DNA of 64,000 bases from Eonycteris spelaea (lineage: Eukaryota; Chordata; Mammalia; Chiroptera; Pteropodidae), in assembly GCA_003508835.1 (NCBI GenBank), contig PUFA01000007.1, positions 17,073,001 to 17,137,000 on the forward strand. The letters are read 5' to 3'. Within the stretch, counting starts at the first letter, position 1; each line of letters opens with the position of its first letter. Below the pieces are notes generated by a model. It saw nothing but the letters and a program-made list of their open reading frames with translations. It ran no database searches and was not told the DNA's origin. The position numbers were made by a program, and so were the translations under genes. Positions 10,621-22,330 of the stretch are shown piece after piece.

Positions 10621-13600
10621 AAGAGATATGGACATCTGAAGAATAGCAGAGAAATAACCAGAAAATAAGAAATTCACAGTGAGAAGAATAGCACAATGTC
10701 TTCTTAATAACTAAGCAGGCATATAGCAGAAAATATCACATATCATTCTGTTACACAAATATTGTCTGTATGGGAGACTTTGATTATATGTATTATACTT
10801 CTATAATATAATCCACTGAATTATCATAACAAATCAACTGGATATTGCTACATTTTAATAAAACCTCCTTAGACTGGCTGATTCATACAAAAATGATGTA
10901 TGTGTTAAGCATTCAACTTTCCAGAAGTCATGACACTTTAGCCTGAAAGAGTAAAAATAAAACCCAATGATCCCCTTTCTTTTGGGTTGGTGCTTGTATC
11001 ACTCCAACCATATTCAGGGTGAGGAGTTCCTCTACTTTAAGGTAAAGGAACAGACTGGTCTTGAATAATTCTTACGACTGAGCACAAACTCTAATGCAAG
11101 TTCATTTCTTAACCAGGTGACTTCACACTATTGATCTCCATAGCATCCTGTTTAGATACTTGATAGATTTCAAGAATCCATCTCTTTTGCGCAGTAGTCA
11201 GCTATGCTAGGTTCACTCTCAGAATCACAATAATAAACAATTTAGTTTAATTTTTATTCTGAAATTCCCAATAAGAGCTTAGGGTCATTTAGAAGAGAAA
11301 CGCAAATATAAATTGAAAGATTTTTAAAACATTTTTGATATGAAAAAATAAAGAGAGAGGGAAGGGCAAAAGGGGGTGAAAACCCCATAGAAATGGCTGT
11401 GTATTACTGCGCATATCTAGCTTGTTTGAAACTGGTGGAGTCAGCCTTTCTTTGCTCCTTGACATGGTGTGTTTTTCTCTCCTGTTAAACCCCTGAGTCA
11501 GTGGTAGATGAGAAAGAGCAGTGCTATTAAAGAAATCTGTCACCAGAAACAAAGTGCCAAACAAAGACCTTTGAAGGACTTCCTTGGGTGCTAATGTTTG
11601 GCTCTGCATAGACTATAAGCTCACTTTCAATCCCAGACTGAAGGAAAATAATCCTTTTTTTTTCCCATTTTATTTTCATTGAAGCAGATACTTATTCAAA
11701 AACAACTACTGTCCAGTCACCAGGCTTGTCAGCATTACAGATGTTTTATTCTAGAGATAGAACCAATAGAGTAAAGAACAAAAAAATAGTACATTTTCTT
11801 GAGTATATCTCAGCTTGCCAACCTAATCTGAATTCCTGTTAAATGATGATAATGAAGCTAAAAAAAAAGTTGACTCTCACTTGAATACAGGAAAATCAAA
11901 AACCTTTTAGGTTCATTGATGGTTTCTATTATTTATGAGAAGCTTAGAGTAATTTAATATGAAGTGTAAAAAATTTCTCACGGAAAAGCTGCCAATCATG
12001 GCTTTTTCCTTCCTCATGGTGGTGAGGGTAAATGAGGAGGTTTTTTCTGGAGCAAGGCATATTTTTGGTATTCATATTTTGTGAAGAATTCATTTAAATC
12101 AGGCCCTATAGCACATGGCAGGTAGGCAAGTTATCAGAGAAAGGATAAAATAGGCTTCAGAAATTTCTTACCATCTTGGTGTGCTTTTAGAACCTTCTGT
12201 TTAAGAAGCCAGCTCTTCCTAGTACAAAAGCAGATTGCTGAGATACAGTTTTTCCAGATAATATCAAGAGATGAATAACTCAGCATAGATCCAACAGACA
12301 AGGCAAAAACATTGAATCTGTCAGATTGGTAACTAGCTCCTTGAAAACAGTGAAGTAACTCTTTTCCATCATTTAAGATTTGTAACCTCAATATAAGAAA
12401 ACTGGACTACATAACTTCTACTGCCCAATATATCTATAATTCCATGATTTTGCCAAAGAAAAACAAATCTATAAAATGGTTCAGAACTTTATAAAATAGT
12501 GGATGTTAATAAATTGCATGAAATATAAGATCCCACTGGTTGTAAAGTGTATCAATATTTTATTAATCACTGAGTGAATAAAGTTTGCCACATAAACCTT
12601 TACTTAAAAGTGTTCCAGTATTGTCACTTTGATTGCTGCTTCTCAAGCCACTGACACCCATTCTGTGAAGACGGTTTTAGCAGAAAGTTTAGAGACAATT
12701 ATTAGGATTCATATTCCATCTTCAAATGGTCCACCAATGATTTATTGACTAAAAACTCAAGAAGTTACAGCCACCACCCACGAAAGCAATTTTACAGAAT
12801 GCTTGCCTTGACAACTATGATGTGAAAACCACCTGGAACAAAGGAACTTCGACTGTAAAATATGTATTGATTTTTAACAGTATTAAAAATGTATGTGGGT
12901 GGTCACTTAAGAACAACAGAATATACAATATAACAATAAATATTAATTCTATATGCTGACATAGTTCTTTTAGACTTATTTCATTAAATAAATAGACATC
13001 TATACTTCTATGCCAAGTACTGTAAGACCTTTACCCTAAAATGACAGGTAGGCACCGAAATGTTTAAAGAGTAAAAGGGAAAGATTTCATTTGAAAAATA
13101 TAACTTCAGTTATAGTGTCTACATGAATCAGAAGGGGGAAAGGAAGAAATGTGGAAGTAGGGATACCTGTTAGGAGCAGGTATCCCATGATGACAATTTG
13201 GTCTAAAATAATTGCAGAGGAGACAGTAAGAAATTATGGATTTGAAAGATGATCAGAAGAATAAGTCTATAATACACAGGTATATGTAGGAAAATAAATA
13301 GCTAAGAATTTAATAAGATATATACAGAAACAAATTACTCATTCATATGTACTATTTACAAAATTCCATCTGTGTACAAAAAAATGAAGATATATAAGTT
13401 TCCATGTCCAAATGTGAGCATCTCTCTCTCTTCTCAAATTAGTGGTAGATGCTATTCTTGGCTAAACTCTCTGCCAGTGAGAAAAGGCCAAACAATTCAA
13501 ATATTCTATTGCTTTGATTAATTCGATTACCATCTCTGTCAATGCCTCTGTAGGAACGATGTAGAATGTTTAGAGAATAGACAAGTGTGTTTTTAAAATG

Positions 13601-14121
13601 ATGAACCAAACAGTGTGTACTGGTTAGGTTGGCAAATAGAGAATTTGAGAGCTAAATGATTAAAAAGAAGAATGTAGAAGGACCTGGAGATGAAAATGAA
13701 GGTAAAGGACGGTTATATTGGACATAATTAAGCTTGCCATCTGAGAAAAAGTGTGGTCAGAGTTTAGAATGTTTGAGGTACTGTTTTGGAGGAATGAAAT
13801 CCACAATAACAAATTAAAAGGTAGGGCTTTGAAGGTGGTTGGCTGAAGTGAAGAAAGTAAAAAGGCCCTTGGAAGTTGGGACATCAAGAAAACTGAGAGG
13901 CCAAAATGCTCGCAGGATTATCATCCACGTAGACTCGACATTAGTAAAAATTATATGTGCTTTAGTCAAATAATTTGAGCAGGTGCTAAGGTTCTTGATA
14001 AATTGTGGAGAATGAAATCTAGAAAACAGAAGGTGAGCATCAATAGGTTGGTAGATAGAAGCTTTAATATTGCAGAATGGCATGCATCTCAAAGGAGCAG
14101 ACTTGTTTGACCAGTTTTTAA
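10621..14121. other. Long unique stretch, no gene recognised
   Basis: About 3.5 kb without a recognised gene. Minus-strand frames at 11289-11609, 12134-12391 and 13660-14092 have no domain features. Faint L2-like text occurs near 11680-11770, and 12500-12620 might be an old repeat; neither can be called. Occasional A runs and ttaataaa-type patterns are the only simple structure. Confidence 0.45.
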
Positions 14122-14200
14122 TATATCAAAGATGCTCAGCTTCACCAGCTATTAGGAAAACACAAATCAAAACCACAATGAGATACCCTCACACTAGAAT
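14122..14200 (+). mobile_element. Tiny L1 ORF2 fragment
   Basis: tcaaagatgctcagcttcac, attaggaaaacacaaatcaa and accacaatgagatacc match the L1 ORF2 C-terminal region (consensus GATGCTCAACATCACTAATC, CAAATCAAAACCACAATGAG). About 80 bases survive. Confidence 0.8.
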
Positions 14201-14580
14201 GCAAGTTTAAGAATTTTAATGAATCTAATCTCATCTGCTTATGATTCTTTCAAACTCCATAATTTCACTTTGCCAACATAGACACCCAACAGCTAACCAT
14301 ACCAACCATGCCATACTCTCACATGCTTTTATTCACATAGTTAGCTGTGTTTTGTGCTTACTTATAAAGGTTTATAAGGCTTAATCTGATGAAGTATATA
14401 GTGTTCTAGAACACAGTTTAAATGTAATTTACTCTTCTTAAATTTCTTAGATTTCTGACCTCCTTCCCCCATCATCACCATCCACCAGCAGATCTACTAA
14501 CCTTTATTTGTGCACTTCCATGGTTTGGGGGGCATAGTTTCATTACCATACTTTATCTATTCTGTAAACATCTATTTTTA

Positions 14581-14712
14581 ACATGTTTTTCTCTCCCACT
14601 ACAATTGAGTACCTTGAGAGCAAGTTTCATGCCTTATTGACCTTTGTATTACTTCTTTCATCTAGTACAGAGACTGATACAGGGTAAACAGTAATGAAGG
14701 ATTGCTGAAACA
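14581..14712 (+). repeat. L2 LINE 3' fragment, sense
   Basis: cactacaattgagtacctt and gagagcaagtttcatgcc, then ctagtacagagactgatac and agtaatgaaggattgctg, follow the L2 3' end (CTCCATGAGGGCAGGGA, CTAGCACAGTGCCTGGCAC, AATAAATATTTGTTGAA) with heavy divergence. Confidence 0.65.
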
Positions 14713-15169
14713 AATTGAATTTTTAAAATGTTTTGTTCCCTAAGCATCCATTTTCCTCTACCATGTCAAAAACATTGAGTTCTTTGTCCTTTGGCAATGG
14801 CATATTTCAGATTCCTAAGATATTTAAAAGCATACAGCTTCGAGCCGAAATGAAAAGACTCATTACAGTACTGAATTAGAGCTACTAAGTCATATTTTGC
14901 AACCGTACTGTTCACCAATATAATTAAAAGATATTGAACTTTCATTAGTTAGGGAAGCCAGCCACCCTTTAATTGTCATTATTTAAATTTTTTGCTGACT
15001 GTAATAGCCTCATGAGATAGACATCTCATTTCTGTGACAGACCCAAGGGTCGCCAGAGGTATAATTTTATTTCTTTATACTTTAATGCAGCCCATAATAG
15101 TATTCAACATTTAATTCATTCCTAACTTTCATTAGTAATGTTAGTCAAGTACAGATCAATCTCGTTTTC

Positions 15170-15690
15170 CATTTTAAAATCAGAATTTCTTAGTGTTGGA
15201 AAGAGCAATAATTTATTACTATCCATATGATGTTGGAATATCTCCACAGTAATTCTGTCATCAGTGTTCAGTCCTGTGGACAAATACCTTGATGAAGAAG
15301 AACTCTCTGCATCCTAAGATGACTCGTTTCATATTTTTAAACCTTTATTTTAATGTTTCTATATAGGATGAAACAATAAACCTAATAGTTCTACTTCTAT
15401 CACTTTTATTATACAATATATTTCATGGTTTAATCTGTTATAATATTGGAAAAAAAATATTAAGTTGCCAGACAAAGCTTATTATAGCTGGGCTGTTTTT
15501 ACCCAGTTTTTTAAACTATTAACATATCATATTATTTGGGTGTACTGTATTACCTTAACTACTCTTTCTACCCTCAATGTGTTTATAACCCTTAAGATGA
15601 TTTACCCAGAACTGAATCTAATACCTGTAGGTTGTGTATATGTAAAAAGGGGAAACCAGAGCTTCACTTTCTATCAACGTCATTTATACT
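15170..15690 (+). repeat. L3/CR1-like LINE relic, sense
   Basis: The layout resembles the 3' part of mammalian L3 (CR1 clade): aaaatcagaatttcttagtg, aggatgaaacaataaacct, atttcatggtttaatctg, then ttacccagaactgaatctaa, which parallels the GTGCCCAGAACTGGAC segment. The family call is from memory and the copy is old. The 101-codon frame at 15465-15770 crosses it and is not a gene. Confidence 0.5.
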
Positions 15691-16034
15691 TTCTTATATG
15701 CAAACAAAATGCCTTTTTTCTGTTGGTGGGTGATGTTGCAACAAATTTCTATAATAAACACCTCACTTGAATCTTCTATACCATATGGAGAGTAAAATAT
15801 CCAATGGATACACCTATGGAAATCAATTTCCATCCCTATGACTCCTGACCACCATTGCCTGAATTTATAGAAAATTAAAAGTGCAGCAGGAATTTTTCTT
15901 ACCTTTATAGTTTTTAATGCATAAAATTATTGTCTCTTATATTCATTTACTTAACTGTAGTTCACAAATGTTGAATTTGGACAGCAGTGCTTATTTTATG
16001 TGTCTAGCATACCATTTACCAGAGTTTACTACAA

Positions 16035-16152
16035 CTTCTCTATATTTGTCTTCCTCTCAAACATATGTATGCTTCAAGGTTAGGGCTTGTCTTACATTGC
16101 TCTGTATTAATGGAATCTAGCACAATGCTGTTTGTTGAGTAAATAATGATTT
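16035..16152 (+). repeat. L2 LINE 3' fragment, sense
   Basis: ttcaaggttagggcttgtc, atctagcacaatgctg and tttgttgagtaaataatga match the L2 3' terminus (GAGGGCAGGGACTTGTC, CCTAGCACAGTGCCTGG, TGTTGAATGAATGA). Confidence 0.7.
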
Positions 16153-16585
16153 TTGTGCACAGATAGCATTAGTTTTTGTATTAATGTATCTGAGTAATAT
16201 GAAACTCAGGTGAAGGACATAATTGCACTCAGTTAAATATCTAAAAAGGCAGCCAAGGGGAAGAAGGATTAAGTATATTCTACAATAGCACGAACAAAAG
16301 CTAGTCCAATAAGAAAAATTACATAGAATTTATTCTAATTTTATTATCATTACTTGGAAAAGAATTTTCAATAATCCTCAGCTACATAAAATTCCAGGTA
16401 ATCTAGCAAATTTGTTGGTTACATTTCTACTCATAAAATTCACTATTTTATGATTCCCCAATAGTTTCCCCAATGAGAGGCTAAAAGAATTCAACTTACC
16501 AACATGTACTTCATATAATAACAAAGGTGTTGAGGAGCTTGAGCATAAATAGAGCCTATGATGAAGGTTGCAGTGGGTGGTGATT

Positions 16586-16720
16586 TGGCACCTATTTTAT
16601 GCTAGGTACTATTCCAAATGCTTTATATAAATTATTTTAATTAATATATATTGTGATTCTATAAATTAATTCCAAGTATAGGTCCATTTCACAGTTGAGA
16701 AATTTAAAGGTGGAATTAAT
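16586..16720 (-). repeat. MIR SINE fragment, antisense
   Basis: gcacctattttatgctaggt, actattccaaatgctttata and atttcacagttgagaaattt follow the reversed MIR (TGTGCCAGGCACTGTTCTAAGCGCTTTACAT, TTTACAGATGAGGAAACT). Confidence 0.75.
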
Positions 16721-17037
16721 GGTCATTCTTACTCTAGCGCTAATGATTCATCAATCTTCCCTATTAAAAAAAAGTCAAATCTAAATACCTCCTGCCTCAG
16801 ATTGTTCCTGAAAAAAATTCAACCTATTATCTCAATTTGAGAAATTTATAATAAGAAAGTTGACCTTTTTTAAGACAATTAGCTAGAGAAAGAAAAAATA
16901 TTAACTGGCTGTTCTGACTAGGTAGGTAATTAAAAAGAAAACAAAACATGAATGGAATACCCACAGTTGATGAAGTTACCTTTCATTCTTGTTAAATAAA
17001 TAAATGAGACAAGCAATGAATGCTTTCTAATCCTAAA

Positions 17038-17222
17038 CTAGGATTTCTTAACCTCAGCACCATTACCATTCTGGGTGGAATAATTATTTTTTTGTGGGAA
17101 TGGTCCTATATGTTGTAAAATATATAACATCTTTGGTTCTATCCACTAGATGCCAATAGCACCTTCATTGCAGTGTGACAAGCAAAAATGCCAAGTGTCA
17201 CCTGGGGGCAATCATCACTGTC
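17038..17222 (-). mobile_element. MER20-like hAT-Charlie non-autonomous element
   Basis: It opens with aggatttcttaacctcagca and continues with catctttggttctatccact, agatgccaatagcacctt and aatgccaagtgtcacctggg. This is the reverse of the family whose other end begins CAGTGGTTCTCAAC. The same family recurs in the opposite orientation at 54649-54891. The exact family name is from memory. The 114-codon frame at 17139-17483 overlaps it and is spurious. Confidence 0.7.
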
Positions 17223-17325
17223 CAAAGGTAAAGAAAAATAATGTGACATTAAAGTTCTATCTCTCTTTATCATCTTTTTCTTTATACAAGTATTTCTCAT
17301 GTGCTGTAAAGATAAGCAACATAAT

Positions 17326-17343
17326 AAAAAAAAAAAAAAAAAA
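17326..17343. repeat. Poly-A tract
   Basis: An uninterrupted run of 18 A. No retroposon body was recognised upstream. Confidence 0.95.
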
Positions 17344-18914
17344 GCAAGCTTTGAAATAAGGGAGAAAACCTGATTAGAGATGCCTGCTTCTTGTAGACAC
17401 ATTGAGAGATCTAATTTCTCCTTTCTTTCTCCTGTAACACAAATGATTTTCAGGGTTCCTACACCGTCATCCCCACAACACACCCACTACACACTCTCAT
17501 TCCCCACCTTACAATTCTTGCATAATACTTCTATTTTTGTTTTCCGATCTGTTCTATAGTTCAATTGATAGAGACAGGGCACAGCTAGGGAGTGACAGAA
17601 TTGGTCCAGAACATCTCCCTCTCTTTAAAACTTTCTACTATTTTCTCCCCAAACTAAGTCGCATGAAAATCAAACTTAAATAAAGTTCAGAAGAAAGTAT
17701 TATCAGACTTTCATTAAATGATCTTTTTCTTTTCCCTCTTCGTCTTCTTTAACTAAGTTTGGAGTTCAATTTCAGGTCAGGTCTATTACATCCACTTTGT
17801 GTAAAATACTAACTCCTTTTAAGAAAACTTAAGAAATTATTTCCTACATTGCATTTGAAATATTCATCTCAATTTATATCCATATTTCCCATTCCACTTG
17901 TATGTTTTGTTTTGCAAATTTAGCAGTGAACCTTAACATGAAGATGGGATTTCATTGCTAATTGCACAAGATGTTTGAATTTAAAATATTATAATTTTCA
18001 AGGACCATGATATTAAAGCTTATGCCTCCTAATTCAACCCAAAGAGGACAGTGAGAAGGGTCCTTGGCATCTTCACCATAAGGTTACAGTCAATCTTTCT
18101 TTCCAATTCACCTCAAATTTGGCTAAAAGAATTCCCCACCTATTCCCTGCCCCTGATTTTGTTCTCAATTTGTAGCCAAATGCAAATGAGTTCATATAGT
18201 GAAGACTAGAGTTCTTTCCTTTCAATCAGAAATATTAATCAAAGGGGAAAACACAACACTTGCATTCTTATCTTTTCATCAGTCATTTACTCCAAGTGGA
18301 CAAATGAGGCAAAACTAACATATCCTGCTTTTCTTATAAAGTTCAAGAAAGAACTAACTTTCCAAAAGTAAGTTATAATTTGGCATCTAAGTGCAATTTA
18401 GATTTATGTACAGTATCTTATTTCGGTGAGTTCTATATATACTCAAAAAAAAAATGAATGAACGTATTTCTTTTAGCTGGACAATATCTAAACCTTACTC
18501 TCATTAAATTACTACATTAATTCTGTGAGTAGATAAATTGGAAATAAATCTTTTTGGACCTTTTGGAAAAAATTTATTCCAAATTGTCTTTTCCTTATCA
18601 ATTTTATATAGATATGACTTAGAGAAAACTTTATTACTTCTGTCCCCATTAAATGAATTATAAATACCCTATATTTTTAGTGATTTTCTTAATAATTATG
18701 TTTTTATGTTCTGATAATGGAATTTTTTAGTTTAGTGAGATCTTACAGATTTTTACATAGCCATGTTGTTTTTTCTCTGAATACAATAACTTTGAGAGTA
18801 ATCTTTGAGAAATTTTTACTGTTGTATTATCTCATAAGTAAATAGCAATATAATAATATCACACACTTACTCTGTGGGGTTATGTTTATTAATGGCTCCC
18901 AGACCTATATGAAG
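17344..18914. other. Unique sequence, no gene recognised
   Basis: No repeat family was recognised. The 18140-18300 part contains a perfect octamer ATGCAAAT near 18179 and reads like unique, possibly constrained sequence (see findings). Confidence 0.45.
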
Positions 18915-19115
18915 CTCTATGAATATATAATCTCATTTAATACTCATAACATCCTTTTGAGGTAAGTACTGTTATTTAACAGGTGTGAAAATTTAGGCTT
19001 ACAGATCTTAAGTAACTTCCCAAAGTCAGCCAAAAGGTAAGAATTAGGTCCAAGATTTTAATCGTAGCCTATCTGGCCTCAAAACCTAAGCTCTAATTAC
19101 TCTACTTTATCTGAT
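18915..19115 (-). repeat. MIR SINE, antisense
   Basis: tctcatttaatactcataac, ttttgaggtaagtactgtta, ttaacaggtgtgaaaattta, cttaagtaacttcccaaagt and ctaagctctaattactctac follow the whole reversed MIR core in order. It is one of the better preserved MIRs here. Confidence 0.88.
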
Positions 19116-19159
19116 AGACATGTGAGTTAAACAATCTTACACCTCACTACTCAGAGATC

Positions 19160-19275
19160 TGTGGACCAGCAGCATCAACACTACCTGGGAACTTGTTAGA
19201 AATGCAGAATCTCATGCTCCACCCTATACTAGAATTTAATTTTAACGAGTCCTGGTTATTCTTACACACATAAAA
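19160..19275 (+). mobile_element. MER5-type hAT-Charlie element
   Basis: gatctgtggaccagcagcat, caacactacctgggaacttg, ttagaaatgcagaatctcat and gctccaccctata match MER5A (GGACCAGCAGCATCAGCATCACC, GGGAACTTGTTAGAAATGCAGA). The distal end is decayed. It lies 45 bases after a MIR. Confidence 0.88.
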
Positions 19276-20140
19276 ATTCTAGAAACATGATTCTAGTTGG
19301 GTACTGGTGGGTCATCTCCTTAACATCCATTCTATCCTTTCACAAAACATTCATAATTCTGGTTTCGAAAAACGCATAGTTCCAGCAAGGTAACTCCATA
19401 CCTGGCTACACAATCCACACTAAACTAAACTAAACATCCCATCAGAGTGAGTCTCTGGACTTCAGATGGGAATGTTGGCACAAAAACTGTATTCTTGAAA
19501 GCCAGCTGGTTAAAGGGCGGATATGAGGGTTTAGATATGGTGATTCTAGAGTCTGCAGAGATAGAGGCCAGAAAGCAATTAACCATGCTCCACGTTTGAG
19601 AATTTCTCCTTAAGAGGAATCTGTTTTAAGAGGGTTGGTCTATGTGTTGAGTGTGTGACTTTTTTGGGGGGGGGGCGAGTAAAAGGGTGGAGGGAGGTAG
19701 AGTGAGTTATATTGACATAACCAGATTTTGAAGACATGATTGAGAATTGATTAAATGAACACTAAAACCCTAAGGCAAAGGGGCTAGTTACAACTGTTTC
19801 TGCAGGATACATGAGAGATGCCTGTCTGTAGTTTAGACCAGACTGAGGAGTAGGAGAAAAAAAGGAAGTGAACAAATTCTAACTATATTTAGGAAGCAGA
19901 AGCAATAGCCTAAATAGTTTTAGGCTACAAATAGTAAGGAAACTATTAAGAAAAGCTTCAAAATATCTGGTCTAACTGGAGGCAATAATCTTTACTTACT
20001 ATAAAAAATATTGGAGTAGGAGCAGTGTAGCGGGCAGGATGAGCAATTCCATTTTGAGCAAACAGCTGCGCTAACAGTTCAAATCCAAGTTAATCTTTGC
20101 CAGTACTTTTTTGTTCTTAATCATTATATATCTGACTGCG
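19276..20140. other. Unique sequence with a G run
   Basis: No gene was recognised. A run of ten G lies at 19666-19675 and is followed by two further GGG tracts at 19685-19687 and 19692-19694, on the plus strand. Confidence 0.5.
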
Positions 20141-20518
20141 TTTGACCCATTTTTAATTTTAATTTTTTAATTTTTATTATTTTTTTTTATTATGGTGACA
20201 TTGGTTAATGAAATCCAGTAAACTTCAGGTGTACAATTCAACAGTAAGTTTTATATATCTATTGCATTGTATTCACCACCCATAGTTAGATTTCTTTCTG
20301 TCACCACATATTTGACCCCTTTTACCACATCTACCTCCCCTTCCCCCTCTACCCTCTTGTAACCAGACCTTGAGATAATCATGCAAAGCAAAATAAGCCA
20401 AACAGAAAAAGCTGAAAACCACATGATATCACTTATATATAAAAGCAACAAATGAACAGGACAAACAAGCAGAGACTCATAAACATGGACAATAGACTAG
20501 TCATTTGACCCTTTTTAA
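20141..20518 (-). mobile_element. Short 5'-inverted L1 with target-site duplication
   Basis: Read on the plus strand: a T/A-rich tail (20155-20192), then antisense L1 3' UTR (ttcaggtgtacaattcaac, attgtattcaccaccc, to about 20365), then sense L1 ORF2-end sequence (ataatcatgcaaagcaaaat, aagccaaacagaaaaagc, atgatatcacttatatat, 20366-20503). That is a minus-strand L1 whose 5' part is inverted. The flanks TTTGACCCATTTTTAA (20141-20156) and TTTGACCCTTTTTAA (20504-20518) form a duplication differing by one base. Confidence 0.85.
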
Positions 20519-22140
20519 AAAGAGAGATAATGCAAAGTTTTCTTCATTCCAAATTACCCTTTCCCTGAAATTGTTCTTAATATTTTTTGAGGTTTTACTG
20601 ATATGTGATATAACTAATTCAGAGATATAGGCACCGTTTTTTCTGTATTAAACACAATTTTAGTGTCGGTAAATTTTCTAAAGGAAAAACATGACCTATA
20701 ATCAGAACTCTCAGAAAAGAAATGAATCTTATAAGATTGACTTCTCTCCTGCTCCATTAATTGTTAATTATCACTAATGAGAAGGAAGTAGAATTTGGTT
20801 TACATCTGAGCAACCCATAAATCAAACTTATCTAGAATGCTGATCACGTGAGCAGCCAACCCTGGCTCTCTCCAGCATGTGACCCCCACCTTGTCACTTC
20901 AGCTTCCCTAAGAGAGGTTTGTAAAGGCTGGAATTCTCATGATACAGTCTACTGGATTCTGGGCTCTAAAACCTGAAGGACTCGAATTAGCTGCAATAAA
21001 ATTTGAAGGATTTTTTTTTCCTGTGAATGGATCTTAGAGGAAATTTTTAGATCTCTGAACAACCTTCTACTGAAGAATCACAAATGTACCTTAAAATATC
21101 CACCGATGCCCCCAAATCTCTCGATACATCGATGGGAATTTCAACATTTAATTTCGTATTATTCAGATGCTTTTTAGTAGGACATGTTATGTTTGTTTGT
21201 TAATTCTTATGTTTGTTTTTACATAGTAGGTAATGTTGAGGAGACAAAATGACAAACTATTCCGACAATTAATTGACAAATAAATGGTGCATTAATTTAA
21301 ATTGCTCCAAATGCTTACACTTGTTAGATGCAGCTTGTTTGGGGGTGGGGTGGGGACGTAATGGTGTAAGCTGCCATAAAACTTTCAGTGAAGCAAAAGT
21401 GCAACATTTGTTTCTGTTTCTCTATGTTTCTGAGAGAATAAGTATGATTTAAAATTATTTTAAAGTGTGCAGCTCCCATGCTCTCTCTTTGCTGCAATAG
21501 CTAAAAGGCCCACTCAAAACTGTGAGGGCATTGCTTAAAAAATCACTTACATCTATAGGCAAAGAAAATAACATATAATTCTCTTTACATGTAGTTATGC
21601 CTTTCAAGATGCTGGTTTTTAGTTTTTCTTTTCCTATATGAAAGTAATATGAGCATGTTGGTATGTTGAATGTTTTGCTTGAACCATGATATTCTCTATT
21701 CTGCAATATAAATTCAAAGACTAATCTGTTTTCTGAATTGGATGATTAAAATTTCCTTAATTAAAAAGAGTTACAGACACACACATACACACATATACAT
21801 GGTGAGATCAGAGATTCAACAATTGCATTCCAGACATATTCTGACATTTTTACTCATAGCAAGTGAAATGTGAGAAAGCCCTGTAATAAACTAGGTTTTT
21901 TCTAATTAGTAGGAAGAAGCTATTCAGTTTTTAAAAGTTACCTTTAAAAGGCATTGTCTTCAAGTTAATAGTCTTACAAACTAAGCTTTTAAACAAAAAT
22001 ATATATTTTTAAATCTACATTATGAGTATTCAAGCTAATTTCAGGTTTTGTATTGTGTTCAGCAGAGTTTGAGACTTCAGTTTGAATTTTTTCTCATTTG
22101 TTTAATTTAAAATAGAAAAAGGGGAAAGAAGGAAAACAGT
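20519..22140. other. Unique sequence, candidate regulatory stretch
   Basis: Mostly non-repeat. A CACGTG E-box lies at 20845-20850, and an AT-rich cluster of homeodomain-like core sites lies at 21266-21300. A G-rich string (three G tracts) sits at 21341-21355. A short (CA)n/(ATAC) tract is at 21777-21800. A scrap of antisense L1 3' UTR may exist at about 20575-20630. Confidence 0.4.
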
Positions 22141-22330
22141 ATTTATGCCTTCTGCAACCAGGCTAAGCTTTTTAAATGTTATATAATCTTCATAACAACC
22201 CTGGGTTATGGTTTTATCATCTCAATTTAAATAATGAGGAAACTAAGTCTCAGAAAAAGTTAATTACCACTCTCTATGGTTACACAGTCCCTAAGGGGTA
22301 AAATAACAGAGTTTGATTTGAATATAAATT
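22141..22330 (-). repeat. MIR SINE, antisense
   Basis: atgttatataatcttcataa, caaccctgggttatggtttt, aataatgaggaaactaagtc and tggttacacagtccctaagg follow the reversed MIR core. Confidence 0.85.

Noticed and set aside
11289..11609. 106-codon minus-strand frame
   Set aside because: No recognisable domain, no splice context, composition follows the local DNA.
15465..15770. 101-codon plus-strand frame
   Set aside because: Runs across an L3/CR1-like relic; residues do not match any protein family I know.
17139..17483. Longest frame of the window, 114 codons, minus strand
   Set aside because: Covers a MER20-like element and a poly-A tract (Phe/Leu run); not a gene.
21341..21355. G-quadruplex in gggggtggggtgggg
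   Set aside because: Only three G tracts of four or more; a four-tract structure would need tract splitting, so weaker than the 19.67 kb case.
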